Assembly (NCBI GenBank): GCA_025345505.1
Contig: JANVCC010000021.1
Coordinates: forward strand, 31,955,613 to 32,019,612
Length of the DNA stretch: 64,000 nt
Direction of reading: 5' to 3'
Origin: Todiramphus chloris collaris
Taxonomy: Eukaryota; Chordata; Aves; Coraciiformes; Alcedinidae
In this document: in pieces, positions 38,101 through 51,764 of the stretch
Position numbering within the stretch: position 1 is the first letter of the stretch
How the letters are laid out: each line of letters starts with the position of its first letter
Notes under the pieces: generated by a model
What the model was told of the DNA's origin: nothing
Seen by the model: only the letters and a program-made list of their open reading frames with translations
Database searches by the model: none
Position numbers and translations under genes: made by a program

Positions 38101-39034
38101 CCAATATTGATTCTTATCTCTACCTTTCAATGTGATTCTGAGTTAAATAAGCTGAATGTCCTAATGCCAGTCCATATTGGCCTAAAATAAGTGCCATAAT
38201 GCCCCGGGTGTGTCCATTTCTAGTAGGATATTCAGAGCTAGAGAGATCTGAGGTCTTTAGTTAGTAAAGTAATTTAGGCACTTTTAAAAGATGAATCTGT
38301 ACTCCTACACGATGCTCCCACCTAAAACTAGAGTTGTGAAGACACAGTTGGTGATACCTCAAAATTACTCTTAGATGCTGTTCCGTTAAGCCCACAGTGT
38401 GCCTTTCTTAGGACATATGAATATCACGATTCAAATAAGCATGCTGGTGATATGCTGTTTTGATGGAACTTTTTGAGTTTATCAAAAATGACTGTCAACT
38501 ATTTTAATTTTTGTAAGGGGTGGATATAGCATAAGTGTCACATACACATGTTGCTTTCAGTAGAAAATATTTCTAAGGGAAGATTCTATGTGATGATCAG
38601 ATTAATGGTAAAGAGTTGAGTAAATCAGCATACTTTAGATGGAATGAGTGCTCACTATCCTCTTGTTTGCATATCTGGAAATAACCTAGAAAAAAACTTT
38701 TTCAACTGTTCTCTGAAAAGAGGTATCTAGACTTACTTAAAAATGGAATGAGAGAATAAATTATATCCTCTGGAGAAGTGAAAAATGGCACTTGTCCATA
38801 GAGAAAAGGTTTCAAAAAACTGGTCCCTCTAAGAAGATTAATATAATTTTATTTTTATTTCTTACCAATTTGATCTTCATTTTATTGCTTCAGCATTCTT
38901 ATACGATCAGAGACAGTTGTATAAGAAAATATTGTAAAAATACCTAGTAGACTGATTTCAGGTCTTTTTTACCATATAATACCTGTCTTTACAAACTGTC
39001 TCACCTAATTCTGTGAAGCTTGTCATATAGTAAT
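35166..39034. other. Unique AT-rich DNA, no gene seen
   Basis: No transposon, RNA gene or exon recognised. Frames up to 87 codons have no domain. Confidence 0.5.
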
Positions 39035-39935
39035 TATAGAATCATAGAATCATTTAGACTCAGAAAGACTTTAAGATCAGAGAGTTCAACTGTAAACCTA
39101 ACACTGCTGAGTCCACCATTAAACTATGTCCCTCAGCAACACATCTACACATCTTTTAAATACCTTCAGGGATGGTGATTCAACCACTTCTCTAGGCAGT
39201 CTGTTCAATGACCAGACTAAACATTCTCAGGCACAACATGAGGCCAGAGAGACAGGGAAATACTACAGAGTCCAACAGAGGGATGCAAAGATGATTAAGG
39301 GTATTAAGGGTCTGGAACATCTCTCTTATGAGGAAGGGCTGAGAGACCTGGGGCTGTGTAGCCTGGAGAAGATTGAGAGGGGATCCTATTAATTAATGTT
39401 TACAAATATCTGAAGGGTGAGTGTCAAGTAGAAGGGGCCAATCTCTTTTCAGTTGTGCCCTGCGATAGGACGCGGGGTACTGGTCACAAACTGGATCACA
39501 GGACGTTCCATCTCAACATGAGGAAAAACTTTTTTACTGTGACAGTGACAGAGCACTAGAACAGGCTGCCCAGAGCGGTTGTGGAGTCTCTTTCTCTAGA
39601 CTTTCAAAACCTGACTGGATATGTTCCTGTGTGGCTTGCCCTAGGTGATCCTGCTTTGGCAGGGGGGTTTGACTCAATGATGTCCAGAGGTCCCTCCCAA
39701 CCTCTACCATTCTATGATTCTGTGATTTCCTCTCCTCATATCACTTTTTACTTGAGAAAAGAGACCCATCCACACCTTGCTACAACCTCCTTTCAGGTAG
39801 CTGTAGAGAGCAACAATGTCTCCCCTCAGCCTCCTTTTCTCCATACTAAACAACCCCAGTTGCCTCAGATGCTCTTCATAGCACTTGTTCTCTTGAACCT
39901 TCACCAGCTTTGTTGCTCTTCTGATTTGATATTTG
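39035..39935 (-). mobile_element. CR1 LINE host copy, split by a second CR1
   Basis: The left part, 39035-39245, is the inverted CR1 tail and 3'UTR (ATAGAATCATAGAATCATT, AACACATCTACACATCTTTT, CTAGGCAGTCTGTTCAATG), with a small internal deletion, then GCACAACATGAGGCC. The right part, 39725-39935, resumes ATTTCCTCTCCTCATATCAC and CTACAACCTCCTTTCAGGTAG. On the minus strand it encodes [28 protein letters not shown], written here in parts as [14 protein letters not shown] and [13 protein letters not shown]. In other CR1 copies GAGGCC and ATTTCCTCTC are contiguous, so the intervening 479 bp are a later insertion. Confidence 0.92.
39246..39724 (+). mobile_element. CR1 LINE inserted into another CR1
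   Basis: Plus-strand CR1 C-terminal region and 3'UTR. It starts AGAGAGACAGGGAAATAC, passes through GGTCTGGAACATCTCTC and CAACATGAGGAAAAAC, and ends CATTCTATGATTCTGTG. It lies in opposite orientation inside the older copy, between GAGGCC and ATTTCC, with no obvious target duplication. The translation shows CR1 ORF2 C-terminal sequence (HLSYEEGLRDLGLCSLEKI) with breaks. Confidence 0.93.
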
Positions 39936-40142
39936 ATCTGATTTAGGAAGGTAACATCTAAAAAAAAAAAACAAAAAAAACCCACACAACAAAACATACC
40001 CATACTATCTTAAATCAGGTATTATTTTTAAAAGACATCAGAAAACACAACTACAAACACACATTAGTAGACCATACACTTTAGCATATTCTTACTTTTA
40101 TCAAATTATTTTTATAAACATTAGGATAATGTACAAGTGACA

Positions 40143-41180
40143 TTCTAGAATCATAGAGTATCTCCAGTTGGAAGGGATGCATAAGGATGATTCAGTCCAA
40201 CTCCCTGCTCCTTGCAGAATTATCTAAAATTAAACCATCCAGATGCTCCTTGAACTCTGACAGGCTTGGTGCTGTGACCACTTCCCCAGCAAGCCTGTTC
40301 CAGTGACCAACGACCTTCTTAGTGAAGAACCTTTCCCTAATGTCCATTCTGAATTTTCCCTGATGCAGCTTCATTCCACTTCCTCATGTCCTGTCACTGA
40401 TCACTAGAGAGAGGAGATCTTGAGGAAGCTGTAAACTGTGACGAGGTCACCCCTCAGCCTTTACTTCTACAAGCTGAACAAACCAAGTGACCTCAGCTAT
40501 TCCTCCTAAGTTTTGCCCTCAAAGTCTTTCACCACCACAGCTGCCCTCATCTGGACACGCTCTAGTGCTTTGATGTCCTTCCTATATTGAAGTGCCTAAA
40601 ACTACACACAGTACTCGAGGTGGGGCCACATCAGTGCAATGTAGGGTGGGACAATCACCTCCCTTGATGGGCTAGATATGCTGTGCTTGATGTACCCCAG
40701 GACACAGTTGTGCCTTTGCTTCCAGGGCGCGATGATGACTTATATTCAACTTGACATCAACCCAAACCCCAGATCCCATGTCTGTGGGCCTGCTCTCTAG
40801 CCTCTCATCCCCCAGTTTCTATGTATGACCAGAATTAACCTGTTCTAGGTGGAGAATCCTGCACTTCCTGTTGTTTACTTTCATACAGTTGATGACTGTC
40901 CAGCTCTCTAGTCTTTTCAGATCTCTCTGTAAGTCCTCTATACCCTCAAGGAAGCCCACAGCCCCTCCTAGTTTAGTATCATCAGCAAACTTACTTAATA
41001 TACATTCAATTCTTTCATCCAGATCATTTATAAATATATTAAAAAAACACTGGCCCTAAAATTGAGCCCTGGGGAATCCCACCAATGACTGGCCACCGGC
41101 CTGATATAACTCTGTTTACTACAATTCTCTGAGCCTGACCCATGAGACAATTACTCACCCAATGCATCATTAACTTGCCT
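40143..41180 (-). mobile_element. CR1 LINE, distinct subfamily, RT motif FADD intact
   Basis: The tail is TCTAGAATCATAGAGTATC on the plus strand, followed by CAACTCCCTGCTCCTTGC, a different 3'UTR subfamily from its neighbours. Frame 40192-40374 (minus) carries FRMDIRERFFTKKVVGHWNR of the C-terminus. Further in, the minus strand reads ILSKFADDTKL; the four catalytic-motif codons are at 40978-40989. Before that, GIPQGSILGP is readable with a frameshift at an A/T run. The 5' limit is near CTATATGCTGG at about 41180. Frameshifts make it inactive. Confidence 0.93.
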
Positions 41181-44100
41181 AGCTATATGCTGGACATTTT
41201 TTTCAGAAGAATACTATGAGAGACAATACATATGAGAGACAGTGATAATTACAACATTGAAATATAGTATTGGAATATAAGTTCTAAACTTTCTTCATCT
41301 TGAGTATTTTCACTAATGAGTTAGTGAATGATGGGAATAGATTTGAGTAGTATTACATGATGGTACTTGCTGTGATTAAATTTGGTCCAGACAGGAAATA
41401 ATCCTGCCATACAAACGTCTTCCATCTGATCATAATCATTTATCTTCAGGTTTAAATGATTAAACTTGATTTACCAAAGCTGCAAGTGAATTGTCTTCTT
41501 TTGATTTTCAGGTATTAGGGAAATGTACTTGCGGATGTTTATAACACTATATGGGTTTATTTATGGATATTACAATATTTAAATACGTCTTTAAGCTTTT
41601 TAAGTTTAGACTAGCTTATTTTATATAAAGCCTTTCTTTGAAATGTTCCAGTGTTCAGTTTTGATTGGTAACTCAGTAGATTTAGCATTCAAGAAAACAT
41701 TTTCTTATTAGCTAGATTGCCTCGCTTAGGGTATTGTAATTCCATAACATAACTCTCAACATTACTACATCATTGTTCATATATTATTATTGATTTTATA
41801 ATTTAGGGTCAGTATACAGCCCTTATGTTTTAAATCTTAAAAATACATTGTGAAGCATTTCACTGTCATGATTTATACTTCTGCAATATGGCCAACTGCT
41901 CTCTATTACTCAAGTACATCAAAATTCAATGTATTTTTATCCAGAATTGGTAATGACCTCTTCTGCCATTGCTTGAAGAAATGGAAAATTGTTAGCTGAA
42001 TGAACAGATTCTAGAAGACTTTATATCTGAAAACATCTTTCATTATATTCTAAAAGGTTTCCTTTAATATTTAATAATCTTCATGTCAGTTAAATATATT
42101 GATTAAAAATAATAATAATACAACAGTTTATGCATTCCACTGATCAGCTTTAATATTGAAAATTAAAACAGTTTATAGGGAAATTATGTGCCAAATTCTA
42201 TTGAATTTCAGGTAAAACTATCCCATTATTTAAAATACTTTGCAAGAACTGATGTGCCCACAGTGTCCTCACAGTGCATGGAAACTCCACCTACAGTAGT
42301 ATGTTTAAATGTTTAACTTTTGGAATAATACATTACTCAGTACACATAAAGATATGAATGTACAGGAGGGTAAAAAAGTAGTAATTTAAATGTCTAAGGC
42401 ACTAAATAACTTATAAAACTGTTTTCTAACTTTTTTTTTTTTTTAACTTTTCATTAGTAATTCATTCTTAAAGAATATCTATGTTCTTTCAACGTCACTA
42501 GAAACATTGTATTTTCTTAACAACTGAAGAGATGGCTATAATATTTTCCTCCTTTCACCACTTGGAAGTTGAGTAATTAATACCAGCTAATTTTGTAAAC
42601 TAACACATGTATTTTAAATTCAAATGGCATATTACAGCTACACTGCTGGAATATGTACTACTTTAGTACAGACTTTAAAATGAGTTTCATGTATTGTACA
42701 GAAACTGTCACCATACAAATGAAAGGAAGCAGGAAAATTTGAGAAGTACATAAAGAGGTATCATTTTCCTCCATATATCTTGTACATACAAACAAGATAT
42801 TACAAAATATTATAGTGCTTATGAATTAACATCTTTCAATAATATAATATTTCCAATAGGAAATTTTATCATAATTTTAGTGAATTTAAACTGAAGGCTT
42901 ATTTGCAACATGAAAGAGAAAAGTCATATTTTACAGTATAGTTTGTCATTGTAACCATTCCTTTCTCATAATTCCTGAATAATAAAATACATTATTTTAA
43001 GATTAATAATAATTTATTAGTATATCAGTGTTATTTAAAAACCATAAATATTATGTAAGTCTCACTTTCATTAATTCTCAAAATAGTGTCTTATACAGAG
43101 AAGATGGCTCTATAAAAGAACTATGATTTGTTTGGTTCTTGATAACCTGTTTTTATGTTTCCTATATATAAACTGTAACATATTAAAAAAAACCCCTTCA
43201 ACTAAATATATTTAACCATGAAAAATTCCAATGACATCACTCACACACATTTTGCAAAACACTTTGGACAATATTATGGGAAGTTAAAGTATGAGAAATA
43301 TATTATGAACATCCCAGAATATATATATAAAATACTGAGATTGCATAATTATACTTGTTAACTCATTAGATATTCAAAATTTTATGCACAGTGACTGAAA
43401 ACAGAAACACCAAAATTTGGTAGTTCTTTTGATCATTTAACAAAAAAATACACCTATTTTTCAAGCATCACAAGTTTCTCTTAATATTCAGTAGAAGCAT
43501 AGGTAAAATTATAATAGTATTACATGATATGAATATATTGCTATTATTATATTAACAGCAATTCCTGATTCAAAATTGAGGTTTTCCACTTGAGTGAGAA
43601 TATGAATCCTAATACAATATGCATACTTAAGTATGTAAGACATAAAGAGGAGTTTAACACTACTACAACACAGTTGCTCAATCTCATACTTTTTTGTGTT
43701 ATGTAGATGTTCAAGAGTCGACTTCGGAAATCTATCTTTTAAGTAGATTTACTGCCATAATAAATGATCAAGTTGGGAATATGGGAATTCTGTTGGGAAT
43801 ATGCTTTTTAAAGTTGCTTGTCTGACTCACAGTACACTTTTCTCACAGCTTCTGAATTTAATATTTACATTTTAAAAAGAAACTTGTATCAGAAAGTAAA
43901 TACACATTGATTGCTATTTATAGCAGTTTCATATTAATTCCTCAACTTAATCAATGAGCATTAAAACCGGAAGTAACAAAACAAGTTTGCACTTCTTTAT
44001 CCTCCCAAAGCACAAACAGTAAATCATAACCATGCATAATTTCTGCTGTTATATATTGTAAAGGTTATGTTTATACTATGAGCTGTGAATTAGATTAATG

Positions 44101-47100
44101 AGTTTTCTCAGCACCATAAACCTCCTCCACCTAAACAGGAGCTAAATTGCCATAAATCACTGTTTATGTTCATATATTTATGGGACAGCAAAGATTTAGA
44201 GTTCCTCTACAGGGAAAACTACCCCAACGTAAGAAGAAAAAAATTACAGCTTCTGTATTGCAGTGTGGATTAACAGGGGCAAAACCATGAACATTGTTTT
44301 AACTTCACTATAATAATGACAGTAAATTATTAAAAGCAATTGCTAGAGCAAAGCTTTTTGCCAATGCTTCACACAAAGTGACAATACACACATCCAGTAT
44401 GTTTTTTCCTGTTGTGCCACTGAAGATCAAAACTATTAAATCATATATCTTTTTACATTATTCTCAGAACAAACACTTTTTTGTCAAAAAATTATTAGTG
44501 GTGGTGTTTAAGTGAGCTGTATTCTTTATATATTGCATCCATTAAAAACTCCTTACATGAACTTGAACAGTATTATTTACTTCTATACATTTATATTAGT
44601 GATTTCAGATTACTGTGGTCATGATTTCTAAATTTATTCCTCATACAAAAGTACTGTACCTTCTACATGTTCTAAGTTTTATTTCATCAATATTTCATTC
44701 TACAATTTTTTTCATCAAATACCCATAAAATTTTCTATTATCTGTCCAAAAGAACAATCTTATTAAGTCCTCTTTAATTTTTAAAGAAGAGTGTCCTTTC
44801 TGAATTTTTTTTTTTTTTTTTAATATATGGTCTTAAAAAAATCTCATATATTTTCATGGGAATCTTATGCAAATACACCTACTTTCCTATTTGTATAGTA
44901 ATATTTTCCATTTATGGAGAATCACCAGAAATTAAAACAAGACTATTTTGTGGAGCTACTAGTTTTAATTTCTTCAATAGCTTCAGAGGAGCTATTGCAG
45001 TGTGTGTGCAGTGTTCACTCCCCTGCCCAGGCATGAATGCTAGTGCCAGCAATTAAAGGTAGTTAACAGCATCCCTTTAACATAAACACTTGCAGACCTG
45101 TTTTCAAAACAACAAAGAAGGGGGACATTCTACACACACCATACATTGTTAAATGATGCAACTGGCAAAAATTTATGTGAAATACAAAAGCTGTCAGATA
45201 AGTTCAAAAAAGAACAGCACACTTGAATAGGAAGCTTTGTTAATGGAAGTGGTATTATGTGCTTCCTACATCACATCTTTGTGTTCCAACAGCGTTGATT
45301 ATTTACTGTCAACAGAGATGAAGTATGAAACTGTATGGCCCTTAATTTACAGTTAATGGTTCTTATGGTTCTTACTTTACAGTTATGTCATTGTAGTGTC
45401 TTCTTTTGCTAACCTGCAGGAACCATTCTGCTGCCACACCAGTTGAGCAACAGTAAAATGGTGGCTGAGATTGTTGTGTAAGTGGGAAAGTGAATGCAAT
45501 GTCTTTCCTAGGAATAAAATCACTCATTTTAAAATGAATTTATTGATTAATATAAAGTTTTGAAGGAAAACTGTTTAGTTTGGATTTACATCCAGAAGGT
45601 GCATGTAAATGCATGCAAAAACACATGACCCTGTAAAGGTGGATTTCATTTTCAAAAATTTGAGAACCACTGCATGCTTGGAAACATGTTGCTATGCTAT
45701 AGGTATTATTTCAGGTTTGTAACTTAGTAGGGACCAGACATGTCTTTTAGAGAAAATAAATCCCAAACCCTTAGAATCTATACTTCTAAAGGAGAAAATC
45801 ATTCTGTTGCCTAGGACAATACATTTCTGTTTCTCTTCCTTCTCCCTTGAAACTCCTCAGCAAGTTTACACATCATACTTTGATTATTTAAAAAGACTGG
45901 AAAATTTCACTTATTTATAATCAATGAAGAGAGACAAGACCTTCTAATAAACAGTCAATCTGATTGTATATTTCAAGATGCTATACTCATGTCCTACGAG
46001 TGCCTATTTCTTTTCAAAGGGAATTCAGACATAGTTGTCTTCACTGTTGGCAGTCTACAAGTAGTCAAGTGATGATTCCCACTTGAGGAGCAGTAGCTCT
46101 TTAATACAAAATGAAGCAGCACAAGTGTTTCTTTTCACATGCAGAGGCATGAAATCAATGATACCTACTCTAGAAGCAGAATGGTATGGTATGTAGTCTT
46201 CTTCAGTCTCAAACTAACAAAAATCAAAGTGAAAAAAAAAATGTCCTCAGTTAATTACCAATCCCAAATGTTCTTACTCAGATCACTAACTCAGAGTAGT
46301 GTCTGTCTCATGTAAGTTTATGGCTACAGAAAAAGTCAGATAAAATATTATAGTGAGATTTAATTCCTTAGACACACTACAATAAGTCATCTAAATGCAA
46401 TATTCAGCTACTCAGTTTATCACTCCTACTGGGGGAAAAAAAAAAAAAAAGCTATTGTTAAGACCCTGCACATCAGAAGAAACAGAACACTGGAATATTT
46501 TATATTCAATGTTTAATTAACCTGTTGATCTGATACAATAGGATCATTCTAATGAACTTATACTTCTTATCAGTTTTTAAATAAATTATTTCCTTGGAGA
46601 TAGAGTCTGACATGCTAAAAAGCTATGTACACAGCTTGAGGTGAGGGACAAATTTATGGATCCCCATTCATACTGAGCAGAGACCATTCTTACATTTCAG
46701 ATCTATATGATATTGACAAAATGTTGCCACAGATGTCATAATTTCTATTCTACAGCTTGTGCTCTCACACACAGCAATGTGCATGTTTCAAATTCAACAT
46801 AGCTGATAAATTCTTGAAACATCCACATCCTTATGGCTTAATTAAGATACTTCTAAGTCATATGGATATAAAATTATGCATCTCTGCAGTTTTTCTTTAA
46901 AAGAGTTAACTGCCCAGAAGCTTTGAGTTTTTAGCATATAAAGGCTTGTAAATGTATCCATTTTATTAAAAGCAAATTTCTGGAATAGTTACAGGTTTAT
47001 CAGATTTCCACGCTGTGGTTTTTTTCCCTCTGAGATGAGCAATTGGTTATTACATTCTCTGTCCCAGAAGACAACCTGAGTAACCTAGGCTTTTCCAATT

Positions 47101-50100
47101 TTTTTTTCAGTTCTTTAGTGGTTTGTGCATAAAAGCTGACATGATTCCTAATAATTTGATTAAATAAGAAAGTGATCTAAAATCCAGTAACATTGTAAAA
47201 TTTGGTTTTTTTTCTCCAAGTAATATTCAAATTTCTTTTCATTATATTGCGTAAGAAAGAAGCAGTTTCTCTCCTTATTAAAAAAAAAAACAAAGAAAAA
47301 TATACTAATGTCAGGGAAGAAAAAACATAGATATTCTGTTTGTTGACTAAAATTCCATCAAGTTTTATAACATGTCTCAGTGTTTTGCTTTACTTTATTA
47401 ATCCTGCTGCTAACACTGCTGTTCGGTACATCGAATAAAATCATGTTACACTTGCTCCAGCATAACAACTCCTCATTTTACAGAGTTAAGCTCACAATGA
47501 GAAGTGTTAAAATAAAGAGTAATTTAATTTCTATATTATCAAGAATAATACTTTTAGAAACAGACATATATAGGTATCTATAGATGATAGAACATGTGTC
47601 ATTTTAACATAACTTAAGATCATTACACTATTTTTACTATTTTTCTCACCTTTAAAAATGTACTGCTCAGAAAACACTCTGTGTCCATTTCTCATGAAGA
47701 AATAAAGAATTTTACAAGACAAAGTTTCTTCCCTAATGTTTTGGTTTGTGTGTGTGTGTGTGTGTTTGAAAGTGTATCCCAGTTGCTATCTGGAGAACCA
47801 GATTGTTTCTTAGATAATGGAAAACTACATACAATTTAAATGTCCAGATCGTTTCACCAGATAACTCAGGTATTACACTAAAACCTAGATGTTATGTCAC
47901 ATATTTTATCATGATTTATGAACAATCACTTGCTACTTGTAGCCTGAATTGTAAGATGCTGATGTACTGATGGGTAAACAGGAAGAAGGATAAGCCATCA
48001 CAGGATGGCATGTATATGCAGAATACAAATTTCCATCTAACTAATAATGACCATTCTCTACCTATCCTTTATCAGGAAAAAAAACAGGTAAGGCAACTTT
48101 ATAAGGTATTCTCCAGAAAACTACAGTTCATGATGAAATTATTGAATATTGATATTTTATTGGATTTCTAAAAAGGAAAGTTTCTTTTATTTTTCTTTCT
48201 AATTTTGTTTATAGTTATTTACCCTTTGGTGAATTAGTAAAAGTCATGCATTATTATGAACTTGATTATAATATCTCTTTCTGAAGTAAAACCTGTAAAA
48301 AATATAACAGATAAGAGTAGTGGAACAATTTGAAGTAGTCTGCCCAAATCATATTCAGTTCATACATTGGAGGTTTTAATTCTATGAAGTAGCCTCAGAA
48401 TAAACAAAACAAGAGTGTCTACACTACAGCCCTCTTTGGGAATGCTAGAAAAGGAAAGCAGTTTACAATGTGTATTATATAAAAAGGTGGTCACAGCTGC
48501 TGCAGTCATCTCTGGCCAGGCAAGGAGCTTTGTAACATTGTCTTTTACCACCAACAATTTTTGAGTGCAATCAATTCCCACAGCATTCATTTTCTGCTAA
48601 TAAAACTTCTGAAAACAGCAACATGTAGTGCCTATATAAAATGTTCTAAGAAGGCATTAGATCATCCTTCAGCTGGTATCTTCACTGTCACATCAGATAC
48701 AGTAACTAGTTGATCACCATTTTGCTATTTTGAATTCACTGAGTCATATAACTACTTGACAGAAAGATTTTTGACTTATTTATGAATTCCGAAAGCTAGA
48801 GGGTTTTCTCTCAACATTTCTTCCTACAACTAAGACATGTCCGAACTCTTTCTGAATTACCTGTTTTTCCATGGGGCACTCTTGTTGGGCGTTATTCAAG
48901 GCCTCTGTTGTGTTGCTCAATTTATCATAGATTTCTTCCAGACAAGGAATTATTAGATGATCTGGCCTATGTTCAGACTGTGATAAGTATGATTTATTTA
49001 CTGTAATTATTATCATACTATAGCCCTCTTAACTTACTGAGGGATATAGTTATAACTATTAATATATAAAATAACTATAAATAAATATATGAAAAATTGG
49101 ACTTCTCATCTAAAATGTTTTATGCCTTTAAGGAAGCAGAGATAAATAAACATGTAAAAGACTGTGACTTACCCCCTTTTAAAATAGATGCCTGAGTTGG
49201 ATAACACATCATCTAGGTGGCCTATTTTCCCCTGTTAACCAACTACAGTGGCAACCCACACAAATAGCTTAGAGTAAATACTTTGGAGCTTTCTGTAGAG
49301 AGCTATTAATGTACCTTAGCATCCTGTTCCAACAGGCTTCTTGTAACTATAAACCTAAAACAAAAGATAAACATGGTCTTGCTCTGAAACTCTTTATGCT
49401 TAGATTGAGATACTGCTTTAATTTAATTTTGAGGTAACTTGCTATTTGTTTTCTGTAGTGCAGACAGTGGATTTTTAACATAGTTCTTCAGTGCAACAAA
49501 CCTAACTCATTAACACGTGTAATCAACACGTGGTTTCTTTTAATAAGTAGATCAGTTGACAGAGAGTGTAAAATACAAAGAGCATGAAATAAATGTATTA
49601 GCCCTCCTGTCTTAAATTACAAATGACACTAAAGAGACAGAAAATACTTATGTGAAAGGAGAATATTAATTGTGACCTAGTTGGTTTTATTAATCAGGTC
49701 AGGGGAGCCAACCTAATTTTTTAATTACTAAGTTGATTTCAAAGACACACATGAAAATATTGCCAGAATTTCACAAACCAAGCAGGATAATTACATTGTA
49801 GACATTACAAAACCAGTTTGTAACCACTAATTTTTCATTTGAATAACTAGGTTCTTACACTACACTTTTAAACTATTCTGTAGTGTAGCTACAGTGTAGG
49901 TGGTGCTTCTTATGGAGTTTATGTAAATATAAACCAGCAAGGATGGTTTTGGTTTTTTTTATTCTAAATTCTCTAGTCTGTACTATTAGAGAAAATTTGT
50001 AAGCACACACTTTTTTCTATAACTTTCCTGTATATTTCCAAACTAAAAACATGAATAATTTTATCAACCACAGGACATTATCAAAACTGTGGGTAAATAT

Positions 50101-51764
50101 CCCAGAGATTTATTTTTTTTTAATAATAATATCTTGCGATTAGTATAGTTATTCTTTATACTCAATTTGTCTGCTATTAATTATTTTCATTTCAATATTG
50201 CCTTAGAGAAGAATAAGTATCACTAATAATTAGAGGACATTTTAATTGGTTTTAAATATTATAAATAAATCAGCTAGGTTCTTCCCTGGGGGAGGGGGGG
50301 GAACCAAAACTATTACACCTGATAAACTCTTTTATATTCCCAAAGGAATCCTGAATTCATTTAGGTTAAGTTATCACTAAGATTAAACACTTTTTTTTTT
50401 TTTTTTTTTTTTCCTGTATGTCTTACAATTTGAAAAGTAGTTGTAGAGAAACTAACATAGGGAAAAAAAGTTTGATAACATGAATGAGAACATTCATATT
50501 ATATATAGTTCATTCCTGGCTTTCTCCTTACTCTAGTAAAGTCCATTGCACGTTCTTACACAGTATGTAGAAGACGACATTTTATTGTGTGGTCTTTCTG
50601 CATAGGAAAAGCTATATAGTTCTGATTCTGCAATGCCTTATACATCATCTGGGAACTCCCAAGTTTCCAAGATTTGGAGCCTGCTCTCTCAAATCCCATT
50701 ATATAAAACTTCTGCTGAAGCCCAGGAACTTTAACAATCTAATACTTAGATACATACAGCCTATTACACTCACTTCAATATTATTTAGAAATGTCTCGTA
50801 TCTGTACCACTTCAGATTTGTCCTGCACCTTACTGATGCAGAGAGAGAGATAACTGTCTTCAGAAAGCTGTAAGAGATGTTGCCTGCAATATTTCTGTAA
50901 GAGAAATACAGGTCCAGAAATCAAGAATGCTAAATTCACAGACAAATTAACATGTACTTGTCATCTTATTTTGGAACATTAACTATGCTAATACTTGAGT
51001 TATATAATAAGGTAGGTATTTATTTGATTAAATAATTCTTTTTAACAGTAAAGATGAATGAATTCTAAGTATATCATGGAGTATGATACAGTGCACAAAA
51101 CACTGGGTGCTGAATCAGGAGAGAAATGCTATGACCTATGTTTGGCTGTTATCATATACAAAATGTTGAGAGCTCTTCATCACTCTGTGCCTTTGTTTCT
51201 TAGATTATAAACACAGAACTTGTTTTCATAAACCAGATCTATATTCATGTGTTAATTTACTACATTACTTCTAAATTGAGGATTGATTTTTGTTATTATT
51301 TGCAATATAAATTCCTGTACATAGGCTCACCAATTTTTTTAATTAATCTATGAATCTATGATTACCAAAAGATAATAACAGCAAGTGAACCAAATTATGA
51401 TTTAATTGGTTTTTTTTATAAAAACAGGAAAGGGTAGTATTAGATTTATGATATCCATGTTGCAACATTACGTGTTAACAATGGTTAACAACATTACTTC
51501 CTTCTAACACACTTCAGGAGAGATGACAGTGTGAGAGTACCCATGTAGCAATTACTTTGTTGTCTCAAGATATGGGGAAAGTCAAGGAGATTAGCCTGGG
51601 GCTACATGAGAGGCTGTTGAGGCATAACCAAAGCAATATATAGTTATATCGTTAGATCCTTGGAAGGGGACTCATCCATGGATGTCCAACACTATGCAGA
51701 AGGCTAAACTGGACTAGGAAGAGCTGCATGAAGGGGACAGGCTACCAGTCAACTCCCTGCCCCA
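41181..51764. other. 10.5 kb without recognisable transposons, very AT-rich
   Basis: I found no CR1 tail, LTR terminus or RNA gene. Simple tracts: T12 near 42430, T18 near 44805, A16 near 46435, (TG)9 at 47747-47764, T22 near 50391. Open frames stay below 100 codons and show no domain. The absence of transposons contrasts with both flanks. Confidence 0.55.
47747..47764. repeat. (TG)9 microsatellite
   Basis: Nine uninterrupted TG units after GGTT. Confidence 0.95.

Noticed and set aside
48360-49016. Minus-strand frames of 76 and 78 codons as exons of one gene
   Set aside because: Neither shows a domain, and I could not place convincing splice sites around them.
51335-51363. TCTATGAATCTATGATTACC as a CR1 tail
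   Set aside because: No CR1 3'UTR sequence precedes it; the resemblance is limited to two octamers.
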